Shown here in pieces: positions 47,081 to 59,400 of a DNA stretch of 64,000 bases. Position 1 is the first letter of the stretch, and the number at the start of each line of letters is the position of its first letter. Under the pieces are notes generated by a model, which was not told the DNA's origin, did no database searches, and saw only the letters and a program-made list of their open reading frames with translations. Source of the stretch: Phlegmacium glaucopus (lineage: Eukaryota > Basidiomycota > Agaricomycetes > Agaricales > Cortinariaceae); assembly GCA_015039465.1 (NCBI GenBank), contig MU130625.1:371959-435958 (forward strand), written 5' to 3'. A program made the translations under genes and the position numbers.

Positions 47081-47646
47081 ACGTGACTGTGATTCTAACG
47101 TTTAAGCTTAATTGACATGTTCCAAATATTTTTATCTTCAACCACCACCACCACCACCACCACCACCACCACTACACCCATTGCATGCCAATGGTGTTAG
47201 GGAACAGTCACAAGGTTAAACCAAGCAACTCTCCTTACACTCACATTCTTGGATAACCCCATAAACATTGTTATTGACCAAGGTGCAGAACCTATATCTG
47301 CACCTTAACCATTTATACTAAGGTACATGGTCTGTGTGCATGTATGTACTTGTTTGTATAGTGATAATAATCAGTCATGTAATACTACACTATGTGGGTA
47401 CCTATCCAGGTCATGACTAAGGCATAGTGACTAAGACATGTGGGACAGAGCCAAAGAGACGGTAAGGGGGTATGCTTCTGTAGGAAACTTGTGATGGGAT
47501 GTCACATAGTGACAGAGGGTACAGGGTAGTGCCATAGGCATAGGCGATAACATAGGGTTGTCATATGATGGTGAGATCAGGTGACGGGTGGTGTTATGCA
47601 TAGGCTGGGAGGCATAGGGTAGGACCAAAGGGAGGTCTCCTGACAA
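47081..47646. other. Upstream region of the zinc-cluster-like gene, with a CAC microsatellite
   Basis: A (CAC)n run of about ten units lies at 47140-47172. The rest is non-coding and should contain the promoter of the following gene. No TATA box close to the start is obvious. Confidence 0.5.
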
Positions 47647-49228
47647 ATGGCTTCCATGTCCACTCAACCCTCCGGGAACTCAAAACCAGCCCAAACCCAT
47701 GACTCCCTTGTTTTAAGCTGGGGAAAGAGGCTGTGGACAGCCATCACCAAGGAGTCCATCTATGTCCTGGGTCATGACCAATTTTTCAAAGAGTTTGACA
47801 GTCTACATGATGTGGCTCAGGCCAACAAGAGCACTAAGATAACTCTGCTCAACCATGTTGCCCTGATCTACAATCATACCGCATCACAGGGCTACCAGCC
47901 CCATATCTATTACAAGCCACTCAAAGAGGCTGTTTTCAACTTCTGTAATAAGATGCCCATCGCCAAATGGATCGGCCCACCTGACCAGCACAGTCAGTCG
48001 CCTTCTCCTACTTTGGCTGCCCTACCCAAGGCATTGCCGTTGCCCAGGCCACCACTACCCCGACCCAAAATCAACTCACCCAAGTTTGCCCGTATGGTCG
48101 CAAGCAATTCAGGGCCATCAAAGAAGGGCAAGGCAAAGGCCCAAATTTTGGCCGAGTTTGTCCATTTGGACCTGGACAAGTCAGAAATTGAAGTGACGAA
48201 AGACCCCAAACCACAAATTATTCATTTGAAGCCCCTGTCCTCCACTCTTGGGATGGATCAGCATCCCACCCCATGTTTGTTGTGTGAGCAGAGGGGTCAT
48301 CTGTGTCACAGCAACCCGAAAGCCACCAGCACTCAGGCCGCCTGTTTCAAGTGCAACCACTGGAAGCTCAAGTGCTCCCTTGCACCTCCCCATGGGAAGA
48401 AGAAGGGTGAAACCCCAGCTCATCCAAATAGCGATGTTGAGGAAGTTCCACAGGAGACAGCTGAGAAGCCATCCAAAAACAAAGGGCATGCACACAGGAA
48501 GCTGACTCAGATTCCAGCTGGCCAGCCTGGCCAATACAGTGGTAAGTTATTTGTACTGCTTTTTGCTAATATATTCACTCATTCATTCTTTCTCTCTACT
48601 AGCTGCAACCTTGGCCCCCGAAATCCTCAAGAAGTTAGAGGACTATGAGTTGGGCAGGTGTCAACAGCTGGAGAAGATTGAAGAGCTGTCTCAAGCCATT
48701 GCCCAACTCACAGCAGAGAACAAATCCACCCGTGCATGGTTCAAAAGCCAACTCAAGTTGCTCTGGGACCATGCCAGTAAGCACGATGAGACTGTCAGAG
48801 CCGGTATGAGGAAGGTTGGAGAGCAGGCTGGAGAAATGTCCCAACAAGTTGAGAAGCCTGCTACAATTTCCTCAATGCCAGCGACGACTCTAACTCCCCA
48901 AACACCAGTGATTGAAAGCCTGGTCAGAACTGCAATTGCTGGTGCAACCGACATTCCGATAGGTGAGGAAGGGACTGTTGGAACTCCCAAGTTCAAAAGT
49001 GGCCTGGACCAGAATCAGGACTTCAGGGTAACATCAAGAAGCGCTGCAAACTTGGAGGAATTTAGAGTTGGGTGGGTTTTCTGGGTGGGCTCTTCATTGT
49101 ATTTTTGTACATATTCTATCATCCATCGCATCTTGGCGGATGGGCCACCCACTATTGTGGCCCCATTGTTTTGTTATCCAGGTCACTCAACAGTGGTGTT
49201 AGGGGACACTCATTGTGTCCACCTCTAG
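47647..49228 (+). CDS. Hypothetical protein with paired cysteine clusters and coiled coil
   Basis: Two exons (47647-48541, 48603-49228; 61-bp intron) give 506 residues. The N-terminal 110 residues look globular (SWGKRLWTAITKESIYVLGH). A Pro/Lys-rich linker follows. Cysteines then occur as CLLCEQRGHLC at about 210-220 and CFKCNHWKLKC at about 233-243, reminiscent of the C6 zinc clusters of fungal regulators but with different spacing. The second exon encodes a predicted coiled coil (EILKKLEDYELGRCQQLEKI). The last 40 codons may be intronic read-through. Similar proteins are, to my memory, multi-copy in agaricomycete repeats, so it may be a mobile-element passenger. It lies between two family A LTRs. 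Confidence 0.6.
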
Positions 49229-49448
49229 TATGCTTAGTACATCTACTTTCACTTATATCTATGATCGTATCCATACTGCATTACACCATCCTACACCTTG
49301 CGTACACCCCCTTATCGTAGTAGTAGTTATGCCCTCTGCCGATGACATCCCTGACTGTGGTCACATGTCAACTTCTATATTTGTTATCTCAACACACCAT
49401 ATGCCTTCTATCTGTACTAGCCGTATTTAGATGTAGTTACTCTCACGC

Positions 49449-50174
49449 TGATGTACCTGCGGTGGGGACAGACCGCAAGTAGTACATAGTTCATGGGGTT
49501 GATGTAGTTCTCTTCAGTAGGTGATAGTGAGGTTTTATGAGGTGCGAAGGTTCGCTTTAAAGTGCAAGATAATGCACAGAAAAAGTGAAGCCTGCAGGAT
49601 GATTTTGAAGGAGTGCAAGAGTCGCTTAGTACAACGTTCCAAAGGTGGGATCAAAACTGTGGTAATTCATCCATTCCCCTCTGTTGTATTGCTTCCCCTT
49701 ACTTGCTACTGCTAATAATATAGTAACTAGCAAATAGCTAAGTGCAGAAAGGTGAAACAGAAATGTAAAATGCGGGTTAAAGCAGAGTCACATGGATCTG
49801 GTAATTTGGTAATGAAACATAGGAGATAAGAGCCAAATAAATGGAGACAAGATAAAAATAAAGGTGATGAGTAATACAGTCACCTGAGTGGCCTTCATTG
49901 GAGTTGTGTTTAAAGGTTGCAAGAACAGCTGGTAACTGCGAATGATAATGGAAATGTTGGTGATGACTGCGAGTATCTGTGATGGTCTGCAAGTGTTCTG
50001 CGATGATCTGCAAGTATGTGCGAGTATGTGCGATGATGTGTGATGATGTGCGATGATATGCGATGATCTGCAAGTATCTGCAACGATATGTGAGCATCTG
50101 CAAGTATACTGCAAAGGTTGTGAAACCGCAAAAATGGTGTGTTTACATCCCTAGATGTCTCCTGGGTCCTATCA
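49449..50174 (+). mobile_element. Solo-LTR-like insertion, family A
   Basis: 726 bp from TGATGTACCTGCGGTGGGGA to GGGTCCTATCA, flanked by ACGC (left) and ATGC (right). It has the same orientation as the copy at 46361-47080, but separate target duplications indicate independent insertions. Confidence 0.87.
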
Positions 50175-50384
50175 ATGCTTGTAGTATATAGGTGTAAAGT
50201 GCTTATCAAAGATAAGCACCTTAGTATTCAACTTAATTCCCGGGTCTAACATCCTCTAACAAGTGGCCCATAATATATCCTTTTGGGCAACCCCGCCCCT
50301 AGTCTGAAATTTTCATGCAGCAAAACCTGGATTTGACCTGAGTAAAACCAAGTGAAAACCAAAACAGCTTCAGGCTTGCCACTG

Positions 50385-50640
50385 AGGAGGATTGGACCTG
50401 TGTGGACATTCTTTGAGTACTAGGCTGCCCAATCAATGTTTATTCAATTAATTCTTATTTGCTTACCGATCAGTACTTGGCATTTTTGTCTTCACACCAT
50501 GCCGGTGTTCAAACCACCTGACAGTAGGATCAGGATCGGGCCTATGTGGACATTCTCTTGAGCACTAGGCCACCCAATCAATGTTGGGTCAATTATTTGC
50601 TTACCAATTGGTACTTGTCTTCACACCTCCATATAGGCCT
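50385..50640. repeat. Two-copy tandem repeat of about 145 bp
   Basis: GTGGACATTCT...GAGYACTAGGC...CCCAATCAATGTT and TTGCTTACCRATYRGTACTTG occur twice in order. The second motif also occurs near 32240 and, inverted, near 33800 and 50675, linking this region to the CCAGCCAGAAAA element. Confidence 0.6.
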
Positions 50641-50904
50641 GATCCTCCAACATGGTGTGAAGACAAGTAAGCAAATAACTTGATACATAATTAATTGCAT
50701 AGACACAGGAGGAAAATTGGTGTACCAACTGGATCATATTCGTGTCCGTTTATATTGTGTTCACAATTCCATCGAAGGTTGCTCAGCAACCGATCGGGCC
50801 TGACCAAGGCTTGTTGAAACTTCTAAATTACTGCATTTATTTTTAGCAGTGGGCCAACAATTATATCCTACATAACCCAATCGGGCAGTACTTTTCTGTC
50901 CCCC

Positions 50905-51055
50905 ACCAGATCTGATCAGATCTGATCAGAACTGCTCAGATTCCAAGCAGTTCTGATCAGAATCTGACCAGAGCCTGACTAGTTCTGATCAGATCTGAGC
51001 AGATCTGAGCAGTTCTGAGCAGTTCTGATCAGAGTCTAGAATCTGATCAAATTCT
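50905..51055. repeat. TCTGATCAGA palindromic repeat, array 1
   Basis: Roughly 15 variants of the 10-bp self-complementary unit TCTGATCAGA (also TCTGAGCAGA and TCTGATCAGT) follow one another. A looser second array lies at 52475-52645. Self-complementary units make the strand ambiguous. Confidence 0.75.
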
Positions 51056-51284
51056 AAGGGCAACTTTCTTGGATCAAAATATTATTTATTTCATTAATAC
51101 TAATAGCCTATTAAAAAAATTAAAAAAATCCCCAATAAGGAGGGGTTGCTGGTCTCATTGTTGTAATCTACAAATAAATAAAAAATAAGCCCCCTGTTGG
51201 GGGGGGGGTTGTCATTGTTGTTGTCTTGACCTATTAAATTGAATAAAAACCCATCATTATCATTGTCATACATGTGTATTCGCC

Positions 51285-52175
51285 GTTGTATACCCATAAT
51301 TGTCGTTGTAGGCGCCTATTCATTGTCATACATGCATTTTTGTTGTTGTACACGCGTATTTGTCGTCGTACATGTGTTTTTGTCGTCGTAGGCGCCTATT
51401 CGTTGTCATACACGTGTATTCGTCATTGTACACGTGTATCTGTCGTTGTAGGCGCCTATTCGTCGTCGTATGCGTGTTTTTGTCGTCGTAGGTGCTTATT
51501 CATCGTCATACACGTGTATTCATCGTCATACACGTGTATTCGTCGTTGTACACGTGTATTTGTCGTCATAGGCGCCTATTCGTGGTTGTATACGTGTTTT
51601 TGTCGTCGTAGGTGCTTATTCGTTGTTGTACACGTGTATTTGTCGTCGTAGGCGCCTATTCGTGGTCGTATACGTGTTTTCGTCGTCGTAGGTGCTTATT
51701 TGTTGTTGTACACGTGTATTTGTCGTTGTAGGCGCCTATTCGTCGTTGTATACGTGTTTTCGTCGTCTTAGGCGCTTATTTGTTGTCATACACGTGTATT
51801 CGTCGTCGTACACGTGTATTTGTCATTGTAGGCGCCTATTCGTTGTCGTATACGTGTTTTCGTCGTTGTAGGTGCTTATTCATCGTCATACATGTGTATT
51901 TGTCATCGTACACGTGTAGGTGTCGTTGTAGGCGCCTATTCGTCATCATACATGTATATTTGTCGTCGTAGGCGCCTATTCGTCGTCCAACACGCGTATT
52001 CCTCGTTGTAGGTGCCTATTTGCCGTTGTACACATGTATTCGTCGTTGTACATGTGTATTTGTCGTCGTAGGCGCCTATTTGTCGTCCTACACCTGTATT
52101 TGTCGTCGTAGGCGCCTATTCATCGTCATACATGTGTATTTGTCGTGGTACACGTGCATTTGTCGTCGTTGACGT
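51285..52175. repeat. 20-bp minisatellite with alternating palindromic cores
   Basis: About 45 copies of a 20-bp unit of two alternating types: CGTCGTACACGTGTATT (core ACACGTGT) and CGTCGTAGGCGCCTATT (core AGGCGCCT). The common frame is TCGTYG at each boundary. Open frames through it only reflect the unit. C-rich poly-A-flanked sequences (AAAAAAATCCCC...GGGG) sit on both sides, at about 51110 and 52225. Confidence 0.9.
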
Positions 52176-52474
52176 CGTACATGACCTATTATAATCTGTA
52201 AGTAGAGGTAAAATAGAATGAAATAAAAAAATCCCCCTCTGGTGAGGGGGGGTTACCGTTGCTGGTTGTGAAAACGGGTGTGGTGGTGGTGTGAGAAACA
52301 GAAGACGAATTCAACAAACACTGATGTGCACATCACATGTGGTCATGTGATCATACCCCTCCCAATGAACAAAATACACAATTTTGATGGCAACAAGGCA
52401 TTGCCATCTGAATATTATATGATTATATTATTTTTCTAGTAAAGTCAGGTGATTCTCCAAAGCTTGATCTAACT

Positions 52475-52645
52475 CAATTCTGCTCGGATTCTGGTCAGAT
52501 TTGCTCAGAAATTGGTCAGATTCTGCTTAGAAATTGGTTGGACTTGGATCTGGTCAGAATCTGGTCAGATAAATTGGCTGTATTACTGCCATTTGGGGTG
52601 ATAAAAATTCTGACCAATTCTGATCAGATCTGATCAGATTAGGTG
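52475..52645. repeat. TCTGATCAGA-type repeat, array 2
   Basis: Degenerate units such as TTCTGGTCAGA, TTGCTCAGA and TCTGATCAGA are spaced by 10-15 bp. With array 1 they flank the 20-bp minisatellite, so all three may belong to one repetitive element. Confidence 0.6.
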
Positions 52646-52889
52646 GCTTACAGCAAAGACCTCCAATTGGGCCTGACCAGGACCTTATATCCAGACTGCT
52701 GGTCATATTCTCCACGTTCCCGACTCTCAACCAAGAGCCAGTTGAAATTAGACATGGAATAGCCTTAAATTGGAAAATAGGTTGGACCAGCCAGTGTGGA
52801 TGACTGACAAGTCCTGCCCACATTTGTGAACCGACAATTCTTTGTAGGCGTGGTTGACTGATGCTTGGCCAGCCAAAGTTCATGCACAA

Positions 52890-53165
52890 AACACCCTCAA
52901 AACCCACAAAATAGCTCCCTGTGATCCATTTACATACTTCAACCCCCTTGGTCTCCTGTCAGCATATATTAAACCATATTCTCTACAATATGATTGCCTC
53001 TCCACCCAGGGATGCCTATCAAATCAGACACCCAAAGTTCAACAAAAGTGTATATGTCAATGTACATAAACACCTTCAAAACCAACAAAATACCTCCCTG
53101 CGACCCATTCACATACTTCTACCCCTTGGTCTCCTATCAGCATATATTAAGGCATATTCTCAATA
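52890..53165. repeat. Two-copy tandem repeat, period about 180 bp
   Basis: Copy 1 (52890-53069) and copy 2 (53070-53165, partial) share ACACCYTCAAAACC, CTCCCTG, ATTCACATACTTC, CTTGGTCTCCT and CAGCATATATTAA. No gene is associated. Confidence 0.7.
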
Positions 53166-53185
53166 TAATGTTCTTCCCAGCCGTA

Positions 53186-53855
53186 TTTCATCGGGAGGAT
53201 TTGACACAAAGTGAGAATTACTGAAATAATGTGTTTTGGAGGACTCTCTGAAGTTGCAACATGGAACTATGTTGTCCTTTGGTCACTTTTCATTCAACAC
53301 ATTTTCCCTGTCAGTCTAGCAGCTGCCAAAACAAATTAAATTCAAAATATCAATGTCTAACAACTTGCCTATGCCCATAATCCAGCAAAAAATGACCATC
53401 TTCATGCTCATCATTATGTATATTGTCAATAAGCCCAGGGTGTGGTGGGATTACAATAAAGGTCCATACGGCCAGTGTTGGGGTCAATAAAGTATGCGAC
53501 AGACTTAGGATAACTCTCCTTTATTGCCTCATCTATTGTGGAGGTACTAAGCAAACACCAACCATTGCAGCGCGGTCAGATAGATTAGTGGACTGGTGAA
53601 CTTGGAATTATTTACATTCAGAGTGCACCAGTGTTCCTAGCTGCAGAAAATAGCACAGAGTCATAGCCCGAATATTCCTTATCATTTCTACCAAGCTTCA
53701 GCTTGCTAGGATGTCTGTGTGTCACTGACTGAGGCAGATTTTCAAACTCTTGTACGCACAGGCCAGGCCATACACACCCTTAAATGGCAAGGCCTTATCC
53801 AAACTTAGCCTATTCTGATGTGCCATCACATGTTGGGGTGGTTGAATAACCCCTT
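53186..53855. other. Non-coding stretch
   Basis: No supported gene, transposon terminus or RNA gene seen. Confidence 0.4.
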
Positions 53856-53929
53856 GTGGGTTATTCCCAGGTCTGGATGAATCAATTTTTACTGTCCCTG
53901 ATTTTTTACTCTCAACTGCCAGCTCATCA

Positions 53930-54646
53930 TATGTCTGTCCAATCCACTCCTCCTATCCCCAGCATGAGCGCACCGGCAGCCAATGACAAGGTTGCACTCC
54001 CACCTCTGGAACTCACTGAAGCGGAGATGCACATATGCCAGCAATGGCTAGGAGAATATGCAAAACTTGATAGCAAGACTGACCAGTCTTACATGCTGGG
54101 CACTAAAATATTACCTTGACTCAAACCCCTCAATAATACTCTAAGTCAGGATGCATGGAGGGTCCGAAAGTCAGTGAGTAGCACACAATAAATAATGTTG
54201 TGATTTATTAATTATAAACAGCAAGTAAATTGTTGGTTCCAGAACCACTGCTGCAAATCCAGTATTGCCACCTGCCTCTCCTTGACACAGAACATCTCCC
54301 TTAGACAGGTCGTGTGTCATATTTACAAGGCAGAAATTCAGACTATTGTGGCAAAGAGAGTGGATGGTGCAGAACCTGGGTCACAGCAGTATATCCAGGG
54401 CTTTCAAGGGGCTGTCAATGAGTTTATGGAGCGACTGGAACCAGAAAAATATTGGAATTGGAGCAGGTATGGGTCAAATGGAGGACTAGAGGTCAGCCAA
54501 GTGAAGTTCAAAGAAAGATTGTTGAAAGAAATGGGCACAGTTTCCTCGAAAGGTTGGCTGGAGTCCAATATAGGGAGATGGGCATGCAAAGTATCATCTG
54601 GGAGTTCCATGAGACCAGAGCAGGAATGAAAATTTTTCAACTGTGA
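53930..54646 (+). pseudogene. Unassigned ORF fragments, probably mobile-element debris
   Basis: A first frame (about 53935-54119) encodes LELTEAEMHICQQWLGEYAK. After a gap, a second (54282-54629) encodes HIYKAEIQTIVAKRVDGAEP and EYWNWSRYGSNGG-like sequence, with overlapping alternative frames at its end suggesting a frameshift. No domain is recognised. Composition is protein-like, so this was probably coding once. Confidence 0.35.
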
Positions 54647-54775
54647 GTTCATCTAATATAACTCTTGGAGCACTGATATAACATTTGAGTAGTCACAACT
54701 TTAATGAGAATCTGGGCAAGGTCAAAGTCCAGCCCTTTGAAGTCAAATTTCCTGAGGCTGTCGAACAGTTTGAAG

Positions 54776-55407
54776 TAGGGACTAGCATGGTAATGACCAG
54801 TAAATAAACCATGGTTTAACTAAATATGGTATGGTACGGTATGGTTACTGCGGTTACCGGTAGTACTGAGCCTTAAAGCCTTTCTGAGCCTCACAGCTCA
54901 AATATTGTAGCGCCCCTGCGTATTTACACATTTTTTCTTTTCTGGAGAATCATAAATTATTATATGTCATTTAGGCATACTTTTCCCCTTTTTTCATGCT
55001 TCAATTTAGGCCTACCCCCAAGCATTGTGCAAGCCTGGCTGTTGCCCCAAGTCAAAAATTCAAACCCCAGCAATGTTTCAATTTCAAGTTGGTAAAAAAA
55101 TTCCAAAAAAAATTGGGTTTATACTTTGTGATGTATTGAGTCAATTTTCACTTAAAACATTATAAATATCACCCAAGGAAAGGTGTAGAAAGGCAAAACA
55201 ATGAAATGTATCTGGATCATTAATAAATTTGTATACCATTATTTATTTGGACTAGTCACACTTTGTAACCCTATTAGATTTGCTCAGCCATCTCGGCAGT
55301 TCCAGAAAACTGTGGATTTCCATAGTTACCATGGTTCCATACTGAATGGTACTGGTAACTAAAGTACGGTAAAATCTGTGGTATTACCTAAACCAGGCTA
55401 GTCCCTA
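54776..55407. mobile_element. hAT-type MITE with 8-bp target duplication GTTTGAAG
   Basis: Ends TAGGGACTAGCATGGT and (inverse) TAGGGACTAGCCTGGT, length 632 bp. GTTTGAAG flanks it at 54768-54775 and 55408-55415. The subterminal regions contain repeated GGTATGGTACGG and inverse ACCGTA-type motifs. No transposase. Confidence 0.92.
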
Positions 55408-55509
55408 GTTTGAAGCCTCTTGGGTGCAGCACATGAGGTACTGTTATCAGGTTGAGTCTGGTGAGGAAGTGGACTTGGTTGCTCAGAGTTGGGCCACAAC
55501 TATCTTGAT

Positions 55510-56010
55510 TCTGCTTAATTGGGATGTGAAAAGACCAGAAAAAGACTGGTCTTGATTAACTGGTCTTTTGTGGTGCTGACCGGTCTGAACCAGCAAAAGT
55601 GTAGCCATAATTTACCATTTTCCAACGAGCTCAAGATCATAAAAATCTGATAACAACTAGCCGAGAAATAAATAAATCTGTAAAATAGTCTAAAATATTT
55701 GCTAAAATAAGACATTTTACTAATATTACTGTATTAAGTCCAAATCTTAACGGAATTCAACGTTCTTGGGCTCGTTTGGAATCTATTATTTAACTGAGCA
55801 ACCGTTTCTAATACAAAAATATATATTTGTGAGCAGAAGACCGGTTGCAGACTGGTTAAGACCACTTAGGACCAGGACTGAAAAAAACTGATGTAAACTG
55901 GTCTTAAGCAGTCCAGTCCAGTCTTTTGAGGTCCTAGGACCAAGATGGACTGGTTACGGTCTCGGTTAAAGGTCCTGATGGTCAAAAAACTGGACCAGAC
56001 TGGACTTTAA
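55510..56010. mobile_element. Relative of the 37642-38218 hAT MITE, left end decayed
   Basis: It shares GACTGGTCTT, the internal block ACGGAATTCAACGTTCTTGGGC, and a right end (CTGGACTTTAAATACTAA) comparable to the TAGTGTTTGAAAGTCC terminus. The left terminus and target duplication are not recognisable. Confidence 0.6.
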
Positions 56011-56415
56011 ATACTAAATAACAAATCACAGATATATTTATAGCACTCAAAAAAAGTAAACAGTTACATAAGACAGATGCTGAGATATTAAAGATAATCT
56101 CTTATTCTTCTGTTACTCATCTCTTGCTATATAAACCATAGACTTTCCTGTACTGTTTTTTACATAGTCTTTCATAGACTTTTCTCTACTTGGAATTTCT
56201 CTCTCAAACATGAGACAATACTAGTGAACAGATTAGCACTCTTAGGCTCAAAATACTGCAAACAAACCTTTGGACCAACTATTTATAATCAGACTCACTT
56301 TGAATGGTTTGAAGTTGTAACACATATATTTGCCTGTAAAATTAAATAAGGTAGAGTACAAATATTCTTTAGTTCCCCAGTATGGATTACTTTACTACTT
56401 TGATTGACACTATAC

Positions 56416-59400
56416 TCAGTTTCTTCCCATCCTTGTTCTTATATTCATAACTTCAAGTTTCAGCTGCTCTGCTTCAGTTGATCTTCCCATCCTGCTGTAT
56501 GTTCCTGCTAGATTTTCCATGCTTATGATGGTGTCTAGATGTTCTGCACCAAGCACCTTTTTACTCATGTCCATGACTTGAAGCTCAAGCTGCTCTGCCT
56601 CATCCAACCTTCTCTGCATATGGTATGTTCTTGCTAGATTTCCCATGCTTATGATGGTGTCTGGATGTTCTGCACCAAACACCTTTTTCCTCATGTCCAT
56701 GACTTGAAGCTCAAGCTGCTCTGCCTCATCCAACCTTCTCTGCTGACGGTATGTTCTTGCTAGATTTCCCATGCTTGTGATAGTGTATGAATGTTCTACA
56801 CCAAGCACTGCCTCATCCAACCTTCTCTGCTTATGGTATGTGAGTGCTAGATTTCCCATGCTTATGATGGTGTATGGATGTTCTGCACCAAGCACCTTTT
56901 TACTCATGTCCATGACTTGAAGCTCAAGCTGCTCTGCCTCATCCCACCTTCTCTGCTTACGGTATGTGCTTGCTAGATTTCCCATGCTTATGATGGTGTC
57001 TGGATGTTCTGCACCAAGCACCTTTTTCCTCATGTCCATGACTTGAAGCTCAAGCTGCTCTGCCTCATCCAACCTTCTCTGCTTATGGTATGTGAGTGCT
57101 AGATTTCCCATGCTTGTGATGGTGTATGAATGTTCTGCACCAAACACCTTTTTACTCATGTCCATGACTTGAAGCTCAAGCTGCTCTGCCTCATCCAACC
57201 TTCTCTGCTTACGGTATGTTCTTGCTAGATTTCCCATGCTTATGATGGTGTCTGGATGTTCTGCACCAAACACCTTTTTCCTCATGTCCATGACTTGAAG
57301 CTCAAGCTGCTCTGCCTCATCCAACCTTCTCTGCTGACGGTATGTTCCTGCTAGATTTCCCATGCTTGTGATGGTGTCTGGATGTTCTGCACCAAGCACC
57401 TTTTTCCTCATGTCCATGACTTGAAGCTCAAGCTGCTCTGCCTCATCCAACCTTCTCTGCTTATAGTATGTTCTTGCTAGATTTCCCATGCTTGAGATGG
57501 TGTCTGGATGTTTTGCACCAAGCACCTTCTTCCTCATGTCCATGACTTGAATATCCAGCTGCTCTGCACTGTCCAAATCTCCATTCTCCCTCATTACTAG
57601 TGAAAATTTGGTGTACTTATCATCATAGTACTGCTTGATAAGTCCTACTTGACTTCCATGTAACTCATTTGCCTTGATATGGGAAAAAATCATCCGTCGC
57701 AATGCATAATTCTGACTTGTGAATCTCCGTGGAATTGCACAGGACAATATTATGCTTCCCATCTCACACATTCTTTGTTTCTCAGATTTCAACATTCTCT
57801 CCCTACTCCAGCAATGCAGCAGAGGATGAACAGACAACATTTCAGGTGATTGTCCTCTTTTCATCAAGGAGAAGGAGAGGAGCACACCAATTCCTTGTCC
57901 AAATATAAAGTCATCCCAGTGACCATCACTGTCCAAGGCAAGCAGAGTGTGATCCAAAGAAGTGATTGCCTGAGGTAACTTTTTAGTCACCTTACTATCA
58001 ATAACAGATTTCCTTGACTGCTCTGCAGCAGATTGGAATAAATATTTAGAAATATTACTATGATGATAGAAAGCACATATTTGAAGAATTAGGATTGCAG
58101 CCTGAGCTGCTTGTGCATTTCCAGTAGTGGATTGTCCACTAGCTCTCTTTTCTATCTCTTTGAAAGATAGCTCCCAAGTACCATACACTGTTTTGTCATA
58201 ATCTGATGCTCCTGTAAATGTAGCATCTGACATAAGAGTCTGACGATGCAAGGAGAATTGCATCAGATATCTATTGATATCACATTTCCCAGCTTCTATA
58301 TAAGCACCAGCATGATCAACAGCAAGAGGAATGTAGCCAAGTACAGTGACAATCTGTTTAGCAGCCTGTAAATGGCTGGCTGATTGATCCAAACAGCTAG
58401 CTTTGAGAAGTAGAGTTATGGCATCTGCCTCCCCCATTTCATTGATCTCAATGCTGTTCTCAGATGATCCAACCCTCCCCATCATTCTGTTTCTACTAGT
58501 AATCAGAATATTACCTCTGTTACCTGGGGGAAAGAACTTGGCAACCCCCTCAGGAGGCAGATCATCAGCATTATCATAAACAATCAACCATTCCTCCTGG
58601 ATAGAAGATATCCACTGAAGGGTGGACTCAACTGAGCCATCCACACCAGAAGCTTGTGCAGCAGGAATGCTGGATATCCCCTTGAGAGATATTGTAATAC
58701 TCTCATAGGAGGAGGCATCAACCCAGAACACATGTGAAAAACTAGAACAAGAAATGAAATGAATTTAGTGTTGTGAATGGCTGAGGAGACTTACTTGTCA
58801 GACATTTCTTCTATGAATTTGAGACAGATCTGAGTCTTTCCAATCCCCCCCATCCCCCAGAGGAGACAAGAGCGCCTTGACATCAGTCTACTATTAGCGT
58901 GATGAACAAAAACCTTTCCAAGTTTGTCGAGTACAGCTTTCTGTCCGGTAAAGAATGGACTAGAGTTTGGTTTCTGAGGTAAAGGGACCTTCGTCTGCCG
59001 TTCACCTGTGTTGGCGGGGAGAACATTGACGTTATAGTTCTCGCAGTTAACCTAGGTACAATTATTGCTAAATCAATTTCACAGTACACGAAAAAGACTT
59101 ACAAGAGTGCTGCCAGTTATAAGTAAATTCTGTGCATTCGCGAAGAAACCCGAGCCGGAATGCTGAGTCTACTCATCATCAGCAAAAGCCGAGAACCCAT
59201 GGCGTAAGCAACTCACCGAGGGATTGTTTTCTGATTCTGTAGATCCCAAATTGGCTTGCGTTATGGTATCAGACGAGGAGTCTTCTAGATGTGCTATAGG
59301 AGCAAGATCATTGATTGCCAAAGCGGAAGCCGAAGCGGAGAGTTGGAATTCATGGGTAGTCTTATCGACAACAATGATTGAGTACTTCTATTGATGTGAT

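Noticed and set aside
46361..50174. A complete retrotransposon formed by two family A LTRs around the gene at 47647
   Set aside because: The outer flanks (ATGT and ATGC) do not match, while each LTR has its own NCGN-type duplication. No primer-binding site or purine tract was seen.
51274..51971. Long cysteine/arginine-rich open frames in the 20-bp minisatellite
   Set aside because: They arise because the unit lacks stops. They have no start context or recognisable domain.
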